Shown: in pieces, positions 27,899-37,563 of the stretch | How positions within the stretch are numbered: position 1 is the stretch's first letter | Layout of the letters: each line of letters begins with the position of its first letter | DNA from: Pseudanabaena biceps | Lineage (GTDB): Bacteria; Cyanobacteriota; Cyanobacteriia; Pseudanabaenales; Pseudanabaenaceae | Direction of reading: 5' to 3' | NCBI GenBank assembly: GCA_013361095.1 | Contig: JAATWA010000001.1 | Span: 1,586,001 to 1,650,000 of the forward strand | Length of the DNA: 64,000 bases | Made by a program: the position numbers and the translations under genes | Notes under the pieces: model-generated | Told to the model about the DNA's origin: nothing | Seen by the model: the letters and a program-made list of their open reading frames with translations, nothing else | Database searches by the model: none

Positions 27899-28055
27899 AT
27901 TTTGTGTTTATAGATAATTACTTCTCATAATTAAGCTTGAGAACCCCATTTCATGCTGTTGTAGGATGAAGGGACTAGGTAAAAAGATTAATCTATGGAA
28001 CATAAATTTAAATTGCGAAATCAGGAATAAATACCTGACGATAGAGGTTAAAGTA

Positions 28056-28340
28056 ATGAGTACTGAAGAAGCTACTATTGCTAGGTTACAGAATCGCATT
28101 GACGATTTAGAATTACATCTCCATCTAGCTTTACAGGTTTTAAATGCAATTTATCTTGATAATGAGGATAGTTCATCCGAGGTTCGCTATTTAGGGCAAA
28201 CTGTTGATGTTGAAGCCTCTGCAAAGGTTAGTTTACCTCCATTTTTAGGGTCTCGTACATGGAAGCATCATGCTAATTATGAGAAAGGTAGAATAGGTTC
28301 TGCTAAAAAGTGTGATCTTCTATTGCCTAATGTCTCGTAG
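28056..28340 (+). CDS. Small protein of unknown function
   Basis: 94 residues from the ATG at 28056, preceded by AGAGG (28043-28047). A longer frame begins at 27966, but the shorter start has the better ribosome-binding site. The N-terminal 40 residues (MSTEEATIARLQNRIDDLEL) look like a short coiled coil. The rest, with FLGSRTWKHHANYEKGR, shows no known motif. It sits next to the origin and is followed by an 18-bp hairpin. I do not recognise the family. Confidence 0.5.
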   Translation: MSTEEATIARLQNRIDDLELHLHLALQVLNAIYLDNEDSSSEVRYLGQTVDVEASAKVSLPPFLGSRTWKHHANYEKGRIGSAKKCDLLLPNVS

Positions 28341-28355
28341 CGTTTTAATCATCAA

Positions 28356-28406
28356 GCAAATTAGAAAACCAATATGCGAACCTTAATTATTGGTTTTCTA
28401 ATTTGC
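28356..28406. terminator. 18-bp-arm hairpin after the small gene
   Basis: GCAAATTAGAAAACCAAT (28356-28373) pairs perfectly with 28389-28406. Element A has inserted exactly at its right end, and the target duplication CTAATTTG(C/T) is the end of this arm. Confidence 0.65.
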
Positions 28407-28535
28407 TTGCAAATCTCATTGTAAAAATTGGTTTTTGAAAGCAAACCTACGACTGGCTTTAAAAACCAATTTTTGGGCTTTATAGTGCCTTAGGCGCTGC
28501 AAACCCCAAAATTGGTTTCATAATGAGAATTTCTG
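28407..28535. mobile_element. Element A, second full copy (129 bp), inverted, with 9-bp target duplication
   Basis: Read on the minus strand it follows 25575-25704 closely: CAG(A)AATTCTCATTATG, the AAACCAATTTTGGGG block, a GTAGG interior and a final TTTTTACAATGAG. CTAATTTGC (28398-28406) and CTAATTTGT (28536-28544) flank it: 8 of 9 bases agree, as expected of an older target duplication. Confidence 0.85.
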
Positions 28536-28575
28536 CTAATTTGTAAAAGTAATAGTGGTGCGATGCGCCGCACTG

Positions 28576-28616
28576 TAGAATAGAAAAGAAACATCGCGTG
28601 TTTCTTTTCTATTCTA
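28576..28616 (-). terminator. 17-bp-arm hairpin at the end of bioY
   Basis: TAGAATAGAAAAGAAAC (28576-28592) pairs with 28600-28616, and the right arm includes the bioY stop codon. Confidence 0.65.
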
Positions 28617-29189
28617 ATAAAACAATAACTTGCGTGAAATAGTAGCGATTACAATGGTGGCACAAACCACTAAAAACTGTCCTGATAGTACCTGCACTGA
28701 GTATTGCCAGAAGGAAGCTTGAATATTACTAAAATTAGGAAGTTGAGTCGAGACTAGATAAATAATGCCTACTAAATGAATTGCTAATAGTCCGCCAAAG
28801 CAGCTAATTGTCATTCGTTCAATACTTGGGGGTCTTAGAAAAGCCAGAAAACCACAGAGCCATCCCCCAGGCAAAAAACCTAATAAATACCCAAAAGCGG
28901 GAGACTTAAGATAATCTAGCCCGCCACCTTGATAAAAAACTCCAAAACCGCTTAATCCCAGTATGATATAAGCCATTTGCGATAAAATCGCAGCATTGCG
29001 TCCACCTAGGCAACCCGTCAGCAAAACAGCTCCAATTTGCATGGTTACACTAACTGACTCGATCGCAACATTACTTCCCTGATCATTGAGGGAGGGTAAT
29101 AGCAAAGAGGGACGAATGAAGGTACTAGCGATCGTTAGCAATAGTCCAGACAAAGCCCACATTAGTTGTAGCGGTTTTGGCACAGGCAT
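28614..29189 (-). CDS. bioY: Biotin transporter substrate-binding subunit BioY
   Basis: Five to six membrane spans with the BioY signature VSVTMQIGAVLLTGCLGGRN, then YIILGLSGFGVFYQGGG and SPAFGYLLGFLPGGWLCGF. BioY is the S-component that captures biotin, alone or with an ECF module. I place the start at the ATG at 29189 (191 residues), close to the family's length; an in-frame start at 29282 would add 31 residues with no family similarity. No birA or ECF genes are nearby. Confidence 0.85.
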   Translation of the reverse strand: MPVPKPLQLMWALSGLLLTIASTFIRPSLLLPSLNDQGSNVAIESVSVTMQIGAVLLTGCLGGRNAAILSQMAYIILGLSGFGVFYQGGGLDYLKSPAFGYLLGFLPGGWLCGFLAFLRPPSIERMTISCFGGLLAIHLVGIIYLVSTQLPNFSNIQASFWQYSVQVLSGQFLVVCATIVIATISRKLLFY

Positions 29190-29305
29190 CTCAGGCAAAA
29201 AAGTTAATGCTATAAAATCGTACTTGAAATTTGAGTAAAAATGATGACCAACACCAAAAGTACTCCTCTCCCAGTCTAACAATAGATAAATAGATAGACG
29301 TAATT

Positions 29306-29362
29306 AATTAAAAACCCATAAAGTTGTGCCCCTGTGGGGCGCAACTTTATGGGTTTTTAATT
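29306..29362. repeat. 27-bp-arm hairpin upstream of bioY
   Basis: 29306-29332 pairs with 29336-29362 around TGT with one wobble; the tip is GTGCCCC/GGGGCGC. It lies between murA and bioY on their shared strand, upstream of the bioY start. Confidence 0.7.
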
Positions 29363-29450
29363 AGTATGACTTATGGCTAGAATAAATCAAATCAAGGTAT
29401 AAAACAGAAGAGAGTTGCGGCGCGAAGCACTGCTACTCTCTCTTCAGTTA

Positions 29451-29507
29451 AAAAGACCTTTAAAAAGATAGAATGGCAAAGCCATTCTATCTTTTTAAAG
29501 GTCTTTT
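29451..29507 (-). terminator. Perfect 27-bp-arm hairpin after murA
   Basis: 29451-29477 pairs perfectly with 29481-29507 around AAA, with AAAAGACC outside and GAATGGC at the tip. It ends 4 bases before the murA stop codon. Confidence 0.75.
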
Positions 29508-29511
29508 GGTT

Positions 29512-30858
29512 TTACACAGCGGTGTTTGCTGTTGTGCGATAGAGATTTGCGCCGACATTGCGTAACTTCTCTTCAATGCGATCGTAACCGCGATCAAGAT
29601 GATGCAAACCTGTAATCGTTGTTTCACCGTCGGCGGCTAAACCTGCGATGACTAGAGCGGCTGAGGCGCGTAAATCAGTTGCCATTACAGGAGCGCCTGA
29701 TAATTGAGGAACACCTGTAACCACAGCAACATTATTTTTGAGACGGATATTTGCACCCATGCGATTGAGTTCAGCAACATGTTGCAGACGGTTCTCAAAT
29801 ACGGTTTCAGTAACTACACCGTTACCTTCACAAATGCTCAGCAAAGCCATAAATTGAGCCTGCATATCCGTAGGAAATCCAGGGTAAGGAAGAGTTTCAA
29901 TATCCACTGCTCGATAGCGATCGCCGCCGATTACGGTAATCATATCTTCAGAATCAATCCGCACCGTTACGCCGATATCTTGCAACTTGGAAATAGCAGC
30001 GGTAAGGTGAGCAGGAATCACGGGAGACATAGATAATGTCGATCTCGTGATCGCGGCGGCAATCATAAAAGTTGCCGCTTCAATGCGATCGGGGATAGCG
30101 GTGAAATCTGCAAAATGTAGTCTATCGACACCCTGAATCGCGATCGTATTTGTGCCAGCGCCACTTATTTTTGCGCCCATTGCCCGACAAAGATCAGCAA
30201 GATCAACTACTTCAGGCTCAAGGGCTGCATTTTCGATAATCGTCTCACCTTCAGCAAGGGTTGCCGCCATCATCAAGGTTTCAGTCGCCCCGACACTGGG
30301 ATAATCCATATAAATTCTTGCTCCTTGCAAACGTCCGTTAGAACTCATTGCATGGGCATGAACAATCCCATGTTCAATCTGTACAAATGCACCTAATGCT
30401 TGCAGTCCCCGTACATGAAGCTCTACAGGACGCGCCCCGATCGCACAACCACCAGGAAGCGGCATTTTTGCGGAACCTAACCTCGCCAATAATGAACCAA
30501 GCGCAAAGAAACTTGCCCGCATTTTGCTGACCAATTCGTAGGGTGCAGAGTTGGTGGTCAGATTGCTAGTATCAAGGTCAAGGGTTTCGCCACTGCGAGA
30601 AATTTTGACACCAAGGGTTTCGAGAATGTCACTCATACGCTTCACATCAGCGAGGTTAGGGACATTGCGAATTCGACAGCCTTCAGAAGATAATAATGTG
30701 CCAGCCATCAAAGCCAGAATCGAATTTTTTGCGCCACTGATAGGAACATGACCAGAGAGGGGTGCTTTACCAATAATGCGGAGGATTGGGGCATTAGTCT
30801 CTGGTGACATTGGCTCAATAGTAGGTGAAACTGTGCCGAGATCCATCGTCGATTGCAT
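29512..30858 (-). CDS. murA: UDP-N-acetylglucosamine 1-carboxyvinyltransferase
   Basis: 448 residues. First committed step of peptidoglycan synthesis: transfer of enolpyruvate from PEP to UDP-GlcNAc. The loop [16 protein letters not shown] carries the catalytic, fosfomycin-sensitive cysteine. Also seen: [15 protein letters not shown] and [13 protein letters not shown]. About 25 extra residues precede the conserved start ([20 protein letters not shown]), so a downstream start at the MSPETNAP methionine is possible. Cytoplasmic. Confidence 0.95.
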   Translation of the reverse strand: MQSTMDLGTVSPTIEPMSPETNAPILRIIGKAPLSGHVPISGAKNSILALMAGTLLSSEGCRIRNVPNLADVKRMSDILETLGVKISRSGETLDLDTSNLTTNSAPYELVSKMRASFFALGSLLARLGSAKMPLPGGCAIGARPVELHVRGLQALGAFVQIEHGIVHAHAMSSNGRLQGARIYMDYPSVGATETLMMAATLAEGETIIENAALEPEVVDLADLCRAMGAKISGAGTNTIAIQGVDRLHFADFTAIPDRIEAATFMIAAAITRSTLSMSPVIPAHLTAAISKLQDIGVTVRIDSEDMITVIGGDRYRAVDIETLPYPGFPTDMQAQFMALLSICEGNGVVTETVFENRLQHVAELNRMGANIRLKNNVAVVTGVPQLSGAPVMATDLRASAALVIAGLAADGETTITGLHHLDRGYDRIEEKLRNVGANLYRTTANTAV

Positions 30859-31190
30859 AGGCTGTAGATTGTTTTGTAAATTGCTGGTCGTGTTTTTATG
30901 GCTAGAACTGTTTGTAGAAATGATCGCCTTGTCCTCCTCACACTAAAAATCAGAATTAATGTAGCCAAAAGTTTAGCGGAGTATATCCGAAAAACTGTTA
31001 ACTTTTGTACGCTAAGTGTATTTACTCATTATTAGTGATCACGTCACATTGTCAATAAACCTAGAGTGCTAGGCGATCAAACCCAAATAGAGGCAAATTT
31101 TAGTATTTATACAGTTAAATATGGGATAAGCAAATCTCAGAATTTATTTGCCATAGCAATATTGATCTCTCATATAAAGAATCACAATTA
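30859..31190. other. Region between murA and the CRISPR array
   Basis: 332 bases without a gene. It contains the murA promoter on the minus strand and the point where any read-through from the CRISPR array would end. No strong hairpin seen. Confidence 0.4.
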
Positions 31191-31254
31191 ATACCAAAAC
31201 TAAAAATGGCTACGTCATTTCTAGTTTTGAAAACTCTTACTAGGTTTGTTAAAA
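31191..31254. repeat. Truncated element B next to the old end of the CRISPR array
   Basis: It begins ATACCAAAACTAAAAATGGC and continues through CTTACTAGGTTTG as in the intact copy, then breaks off 1 base before the first CRISPR repeat. The right half of the element is missing. Confidence 0.7.
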
Positions 31255-31255
31255 G

Positions 31256-34200
31256 TTTTCAATCCCTAAGAGGGTTTCAGAGGTTTTGAAGCAATCTGGG
31301 GACGATCTTTACCACCAAAGGAACCAGAATGGTTTCAATCCCTAAAAGGGTTTCAGAGGTTTTGAAGCTTGAAGCCTCTGACTTTGAGAGTGCCAAGGCT
31401 TAGCCCAAGGTTTGTTTCAATCCCTAAAAGGGTTTCAGAGGTTTTGAAACTTATAGATTTTTGTATATCCATTTGATCGCACATTCGTTTCAATCCCTAA
31501 AAGGGTTTCAGAGGTTTTGAAGCTTCTCTTAAAAGGATGCTTATTCATAGTATTTGATTAGATGTGTTTCAATCCCTAAAAGGGTTTCAGAGGTTTTGAA
31601 GCCGCTAGTTTGCCCAAGGGCTGGTATAAGGTCACAACCAAAGTTTCAATCCCTAAAAGGGTTTCAGAGGTTTGGAAGCGCAAGACTAATGAATCAGAAC
31701 AAGGCTTTTTAATCTGTTTCAATCCCTAAAAGGGTTTCAGAGGTTTTGAAGCTTGATAGATTTATCTGCTCCAGAAATAAAAAAGCATGGTTTCAATCCC
31801 TAAAAGGGTTTCAGAGGTTTTGAAGCTTTGAAGCCGCAAGCACCTGTCGATATGTATTTGGTAAGAAAATGTTTCAATCCCTAAAAGGGTTTCAGAGGTT
31901 TTGAAGCTTCATAATCCACACCTGAATTAGTCGCGGTCAATATCGTTTCAATCCCTAAAAGGGTTTCAGAGGTTTTGAAGCGATAGATATTTTCCAACGT
32001 GGCAGTATGCGCCATTGGCTAGTTTCAATCCCTAAAAGGGTTTCAGAGGTTTTGAAGCCTTCCACAGCACCCAAAGCCATTAGCAGCTACACCGAGTTTC
32101 AATCCCTAAAAGGGTTTCAGAGGTTTTGAAGCCACCCGATCCAATCATGGGAAGTGCAGGATTTACCTCGTTTCAATCCCTAAAAGGGTTTCAGAGGTTT
32201 TGAAGCCTAGAAATAATGCTTGCTTGCAGGCTGTAACTTCTGTTTCAATCCCTAAAAGGGTTTCAGAGGTTTTGAAGCTACGGTGTGGCGATCGGGTCAT
32301 CCGATGAGCTTTTTACGTTTCAATCCCTAAAAGGGTTTCAGAGGTTTTGAAGCTGGGGAGTAGCGCCCCCTTTCAGTTTCCCCCTAGGTTTCAATCCCTA
32401 AAAGGGTTTCAGAGGTTTTGAAGCCTTCAGCGTCCGTTGTTTCTATGTTTAGTGAAAGAAGTTTCAATCCCTAAAAGGGTTTCAGAGGTTTTGAAGCCTG
32501 AAACGAGTAGTAATGGCAATGGACGATCGCATGTTTCAATCCCTAAAAGGGTTTCAGAGGTTTTGAAGCCTGGACAAATGAGATCGCCGTCCATACTTGT
32601 ATGGTTTCAATCCCTAAAAGGGTTTCAGAGGTTTTGAAGCCGCCTATTTATATAAGTGTTTATATTTAAGAACGAGTTCCGTTTCAATCCCTAAAAGGGT
32701 TTCAGAGGTTTTGAAGCTTTGTTGTTTCGCTGTCAATGGTTTTGTGTTTAACCCAATGTTTCAATCCCTAAAAGGGTTTCAGAGGTTTTGAAGCCGACAA
32801 ACCTGTTAGAGCTAAGGCGAAAAATGGTTCGTTTCAATCCCTAAAAGGGTTTCAGAGGTTTTGAAGCTTACAGACAGCGCTTGATGCTTACATACAAGCT
32901 GTTTCAATCCCTAAAAGGGTTTCAGAGGTTTTGAAGCTATCTAAGCCCTTTTCATTGCAACAATTTTAGATGTTTCAATCCCTAAAAGGGTTTCAGAGGT
33001 TTTGAAGCACCTTTTAAACCGCTTTCAGACAGGCTGAATCCACGTTTCAATCCCTAAAAGGGTTTCAGAGGTTTTGAAGCGTCTTGATTTAGCTCGATTG
33101 CCAAAGCTTTCTCGTTTCAATCCCTAAAAGGGTTTCAGAGGTTTTGAAGCTCAATACGCGATCGTGCTTGTCTGCGACTTCTGGTTTCAATCCCTAAAAG
33201 GGTTTCAGAGGTTTTGAAGCTTTGAAACATCAGCAAAATTTGAGCAATTAAACAACACAAGTTTCAATCCCTAAAAGGGTTTCAGAGGTTTTGAAGCAAT
33301 TACCAAGTATCTTCCAGAAAATCGGATTAGTTTCAATCCCTAAAAGGGTTTCAGAGGTTTTGAAGCCGTTGGCTATTTCGATCGCACTGCATATGCCTGA
33401 TGAGTTTCAATCCCTAAAAGGGTTTCAGAGGTTTTGAAGCTGAGAAAGAAGATTTCAACCTTTTCAAGCAGCTTAAGTTTCAATCCCTAAAAGGGTTTCA
33501 GAGGTTTTGAAGCAGCCGGCTCTAATTATCAAGCTGGCTTAGATTTTCTGCGTTTCAATCCCTAAAAGGGTTTCAGAGGTTTTGAAGCAAAGGCAAAGGA
33601 TTAGGTTATATAAAGCTGCGAACCCTGTTTCAATCCCTAAAAGGGTTTCAGAGGTTTTGAAGCCGCTTTCAGTATCAAACAAGGAAATGCAGCTATAGGG
33701 TTTCAATCCCTAAAAGGGTTTCAGAGGTTTTGAAGCCTAGACAGCGTGGCAGAAAGTCGATTGAAGAAACAAGTTTCAATCCCTAAAAGGGTTTCAGAGG
33801 TTTTGAAGCATATTAAACCTCAACCAATTGAGTCGCTTTGTAAAGTTTCAATCCCTAAAAGGGTTTCAGAGGTTTTGAAGCCTCCATTGCCTGATTTTGA
33901 TTTGGCGAATCAAAAAGTTTCAATCCCTAAAAGGGTTTCAGAGGTTTTGAAGCTAAAACCATCTACAGCTTTCGGCGCTTCTTTGTTGTTTCAATCCCTA
34001 AAAGGGTTTCAGAGGTTTTGAAGCCCAACGATCGCACCCGACCCAAGCTAGAAACCTGATAAGTTTCAATCCCTAAAAGGGTTTCAGAGGTTTTGAAGCT
34101 CACAATAAGATACAGTTTTTAAGCAAATTTAAGGCATGTTTCAATCCCTAAAAGGGTTTCAGAGGTTTTGAAGCAAAAGAGTATGCCCGTATCCCTAAAA

Positions 34201-35420
34201 AGAGGTTTAGTTTCAATCCCTAAAAGGGTTTCAGAGGTTTTGAAGCGCTAGTGAGCATAGCTGTATGAGCTACTGGATCATGTTTCAATCCCTAAAAGGG
34301 TTTCAGAGGTTTTGAAGCACACTTCTATACCTCAAGCAATGATTGATTTAATGCTGTTTCAATCCCTAAAAGGGTTTCAGAGGTTTTGAAGCCTTAATTC
34401 AGATTTGATTACAGCACTGTCTCTTTCGATGTTTCAATCCCTAAAAGGGTTTCAGAGGTTTTGAAGCAAGCCTTTGACAAAGGCGATGTAGTTCATTTTT
34501 ATACTGTTTCAATCCCTAAAAGGGTTTCAGAGGTTTTGAAGCCAACAAACTAAACCCTACGATCGCCAGCCCAACGAGTTTCAATCCCTAAAAGGGTTTC
34601 AGAGGTTTTGAAGCCTAGAGCTAATCAGATGGAAAGTCGCCAATGGTGAAATGTTTCAATCCCTAAAAGGGTTTCAGAGGTTTTGAAGCAGCTAATCAGA
34701 TGGAAAGTCGCCAATGGTGAAATGTTTCAATCCCTAAAAGGGTTTCAGAGGTTTTGAAGCTCCAAATAGAGATTGATCAGGGCTTACAGTTGGGATGTTT
34801 CAATCCCTAAAAGGGTTTCAGAGGTTTTGAAGCAATCAGCGATCGCAGGACATTGCCAGCACAATGCTAAGTTTCAATCCCTAAAAGGGTTTCAGAGGTT
34901 TTGAAGCCTACAGAATGAGGATATGAATAAGCAGAGCAAGTACAGTTTCAATCCCTAAAAGGGTTTCAGAGGTTTTGAAGCTTATCTTCCCCTAATATTT
35001 CATTGTCTTCTCAGAGTTTCAATCCCTAAAAGGGTTTCAGAGGTTTTGAAGCTACTGGTCAAGGTTCTGGAGACATTACTTAAATAGGTTTCAATCCCTA
35101 AAAGGGTTTCAGAGGTTTTGAAGCATCGATATTAATGCTTTATATGCGGCACAGAATGCGGAAGTTTCAATCCCTAAAAGGGTTTCAGAGGTTTTGAAGC
35201 CCCTAGTTCTGTGTTGAATAAGCCCAAAAATTTCACATGTTTCAATCCCTAAAAGGGTTTCAGAGGTTTTGAAGCCACAAACGTAAAGGGGATGCAAATT
35301 ATGAGCAAACCGTTTCAATCCCTAAAAGGGTTTCAGAGGTTTTGAAGCTATTGGATGGGAGGGTAAGCGTGACTTCATGGCAAGTTTCAATCCCTAAAAG
35401 GGTTTCAGAGGTTTTGAAGC
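31256..35420 (-). CRISPR. CRISPR array, 57 repeats of 37 bp, type I-D
   Basis: By hand count there are 57 repeats and 56 spacers, mostly 34-42 bases (up to 45), mean period about 74. On the plus strand the repeat starts GTTTCAATCCC and ends GGTTTTGAAGC. Read on the minus strand it ends AGGGATTGAAAC, the usual cyanobacterial 3' end that leaves an ATTGAAAC handle, and CCCT-TTT-AGGG forms the small stem for Cas6. Hence transcription runs right to left and the leader is at 35421-35689. The leftmost repeat is degenerate (T for G at position 1, CTAAGAGGG), as expected of the old end. Variant repeats: 31414-31450 ends GAAAC; 31643-31679 has TTTGGAAGC. Confidence 0.98.
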
Positions 35421-35689
35421 CGTCCGCGCTCAGAAAGCATATCATATTTGATTTTCAAGGTGCATTTGCGCGAACCATGAGAATTGTAGCAAAAATTGGC
35501 TAACTGCATCGACTTTAGAACTGATAGCAACCATTGAAAACCTAGATATATCAATACATTGCAAGATTCCGCGAACCGATTCAATCGCCCGATCGCATTC
35601 AAAAACATACCAGCCAGGACTTGTAAACCCGAAAATTGCATACTATTTCCAAAAACACCCGCCAACTCGCGCAAACCATGAACTAAAAA
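35421..35689 (-). promoter_or_regulatory. CRISPR leader
   Basis: 269 bases between cas2 and the newest repeat. Three related motifs about 100 bases apart read on the minus strand TCATGGTTTGCGCG (35681-35668), CGGTTCGCGG (35579-35570) and TCATGGTTCGCGC (35480-35468). A -10-like TACAAT lies at 35488-35483. The first two complete motifs could be binding sites for the integration complex or a host factor; that is inference. Confidence 0.7.
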
Positions 35690-35962
35690 TTAAGCAAAAA
35701 ATACTGTATCGTCTCGTACCTGCTCGCTGCCAATACGTTCTATTTTAGGCTGACAGCACCCACAAAGAAAGTAAAAGCGAATACTATCCTCACTAGGCTT
35801 AATCAACTTACTCAAACGCGATCGCAACTTCGCATATTGAGCATCAGTAAGCTCACACTCAAACACACTAAACTGCATCCACTGCCCATAGGACTTGAGA
35901 ATCTTATGGATCTTATTACGGCGTTTATCTTCGGAGATATCGTAGGAAATGACTAGAAACAT
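35690..35962 (-). CDS. cas2: CRISPR-associated protein Cas2
   Basis: 90 residues, ferredoxin-like fold. LVISYDISEDKRRNKIHKIL gives the catalytic-type aspartate of strand 1, and FSVFECELTDAQYAKLRSRL follows. With Cas1 it forms the integrase that adds new spacers. The gene starts 3 bases after cas1 and is the last protein gene before the leader. Confidence 0.96.
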   Translation of the reverse strand: MFLVISYDISEDKRRNKIHKILKSYGQWMQFSVFECELTDAQYAKLRSRLSKLIKPSEDSIRFYFLCGCCQPKIERIGSEQVRDDTVFFA

Positions 35963-35965
35963 AAT

Positions 35966-36970
35966 TTACTTCAAAACCAACGGCGGATACTTCTCTGTCT
36001 CATCCATTAGATACTTAGCCAGCAATCTTGCCTGAAGCTCAAAAGCCTCCTGATAAGTGCATTTACGACCCATCACAGGATGCTTAAATTCTGATTGTTT
36101 CTTCTGCTCGTAAAGCGTCAAAAACACTTTTCTTGCATCATTAGATAGAGAAACTGCCTTGCTCAGAGGTTCAGAAGTAAAATCCTTCGGCGTGATCGCC
36201 TTACGATTAATAGCCGACAACACGATCGCATCAACAATCAAGGGGCGAAACTCTTCCATTAGGTCAAGAGCGAGACTGGGACGACCATAGCGCTCTGTAT
36301 GCAAATAGCCAAGATAGGGATCGAAACCGACAATATTTAGCGCCCCTTGAACATCGTGACGCAGTAGGGAATAGCCAAAACTCAGCATCGCATTTACAGG
36401 ATCAGTCGGCGGTCGGCGATTGCGGGTGGTGAAGCTAAAACCATCGGCGCGAATTAATTTTGGGAAAGCTTGCCAATAGACAGCACTGCCATGCCCTTCT
36501 ACACCACGCAAACTCGCGATCGCCTTAATGGTCGCTAACGAATCGATCGCCCGTTCGAGATCGTCAATTGCTTTCTGTAAATCATTATCGGGATAATCGC
36601 GCAGATGCCGCATTAATGACGCACGATAATTTTTTAACTTGCCACGCACAAAAGCTTGCACCATATGGATCGCCTTCGGTGTTTCCCCTGCTGCGCCCCA
36701 TTGCGATCGCCTTACGAAAATATTTTTAGTTAGCTCAGGTTCCAAACGTCCCAGAAAGCGTCCCGATCCTGTCATAAACGACATCGGAATTTTTCGCTCT
36801 AGCAGTTCTATCACCGCCGCAGGAGAAATTGTGGCACGACCGAGGATTACCAATCCGTCGATTTTGATTAGTGGCACATCTAGAATTTGCCTTTTCTCAG
36901 CCTTCACCGTCAAGCGTTCATCGGTCTTACCAATAAACGAGTCATCTTGACTTACATAAACCGTTCCCAT
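35966..36970 (-). CDS. cas1: CRISPR-associated endonuclease Cas1
   Basis: 334 residues. Beta-rich N-terminal domain (GTVYVSQDDSFIGK, LVILGRATISPAAVIELLER) and an alpha-helical C-terminal domain with the metal residues in segments such as LRGVEGHGSAVYW, LLRHDVQGALNIVGFDPYLGYLH and LALDLMEEFRP. Integrase subunit of the adaptation complex. Encoded 5 bases after cas4 and 3 before cas2. Confidence 0.97.
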   Translation of the reverse strand: MGTVYVSQDDSFIGKTDERLTVKAEKRQILDVPLIKIDGLVILGRATISPAAVIELLERKIPMSFMTGSGRFLGRLEPELTKNIFVRRSQWGAAGETPKAIHMVQAFVRGKLKNYRASLMRHLRDYPDNDLQKAIDDLERAIDSLATIKAIASLRGVEGHGSAVYWQAFPKLIRADGFSFTTRNRRPPTDPVNAMLSFGYSLLRHDVQGALNIVGFDPYLGYLHTERYGRPSLALDLMEEFRPLIVDAIVLSAINRKAITPKDFTSEPLSKAVSLSNDARKVFLTLYEQKKQSEFKHPVMGRKCTYQEAFELQARLLAKYLMDETEKYPPLVLK

Positions 36971-36975
36971 TGCTT

Positions 36976-37563
36976 TTAAGCTCCTTCCTTATATTTACTA
37001 ACCTTTTCCTTTGCCATCGGTACACACTGACTAAACAGACTGCAACCTTTGCAACGATTGCCATAGATTGCAGGCGGCATCTTGCCTGTTTCCATCATTT
37101 GTGAGATTTCGGTAATCATTGCGATCGCCTCATTTCGTAACTCAGCCGTAATCTCGATTTCTTGTCTTTGGTGCGTTTGAGCATAATAAACATAGCCCTT
37201 CGTTATGCTTCTTCCCGTCATCTCTTCTAGACAGAGCGCTTGAGCTACAACTTGCATCGCATCATTATCCCATTCCCCTTTATGTCCGCGTTTATATTCA
37301 ATGGGATAGAGATTACCATCAACTTCTTCAATCAAATCAGATTTGCCAATCAAGCCATATTGCTCCGACTTCAGCCAGATTGCCCTGATTTGCCAAGTCT
37401 CCTCTCGTTGATTTTCGCCAACCATATGCACCCGTTGATGTAAATCCGTTCCTTCAATTGTGTAATGATTCTCAACAAACTCACCCGCACAAAACATACG
37501 CCAGCAACGGTGTGGGCAGTAGGCATATTGGTTGAGAGAGGCGATCGCGATCGGTTCATTCAT
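36976..37563 (-). CDS. cas4: CRISPR-associated exonuclease Cas4
   Basis: 195 residues of the RecB-like nuclease family. YCPHRCWRMF near the N-terminus and CKGCSLFSQCVP near the C-terminus supply the four cysteines of a 4Fe-4S cluster; the core GKSDLIEEVDGNLYPIEYKRG gives the D and ExK nuclease residues. Cas4 trims prespacers and enforces PAM-correct insertion. It overlaps the cas6 stop by 4 bases (ATGA). Confidence 0.96.
   Translation of the reverse strand: MNEPIAIASLNQYAYCPHRCWRMFCAGEFVENHYTIEGTDLHQRVHMVGENQREETWQIRAIWLKSEQYGLIGKSDLIEEVDGNLYPIEYKRGHKGEWDNDAMQVVAQALCLEEMTGRSITKGYVYYAQTHQRQEIEITAELRNEAIAMITEISQMMETGKMPPAIYGNRCKGCSLFSQCVPMAKEKVSKYKEGA

Larger units (their letters stand above)
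26930..28055. other. Origin intergenic region
   Basis: About 1.1 kb between dnaN and a small gene. It holds the DnaA-box cluster, two AT-rich blocks, one HIP1-like site near 27740 and a 19-bp-arm hairpin (27852-27898). No protein gene is convincing; a 36-codon frame from 27823 runs through the hairpin and is probably chance. Confidence 0.6.

Noticed and set aside
27823..27930. 36-codon frame beside the origin
   Set aside because: It runs through the hairpin at 27852-27898 and no homolog is recognised.
32437..35318. Open frames inside the CRISPR array (for example 32437-32637, 33746-34021, 35109-35318)
   Set aside because: They translate the repeat unit over and over and have no independent coding signal.
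35405..35674. Open frame over the leader
   Set aside because: It runs into the first repeat, has no family resemblance, and the region is the leader.
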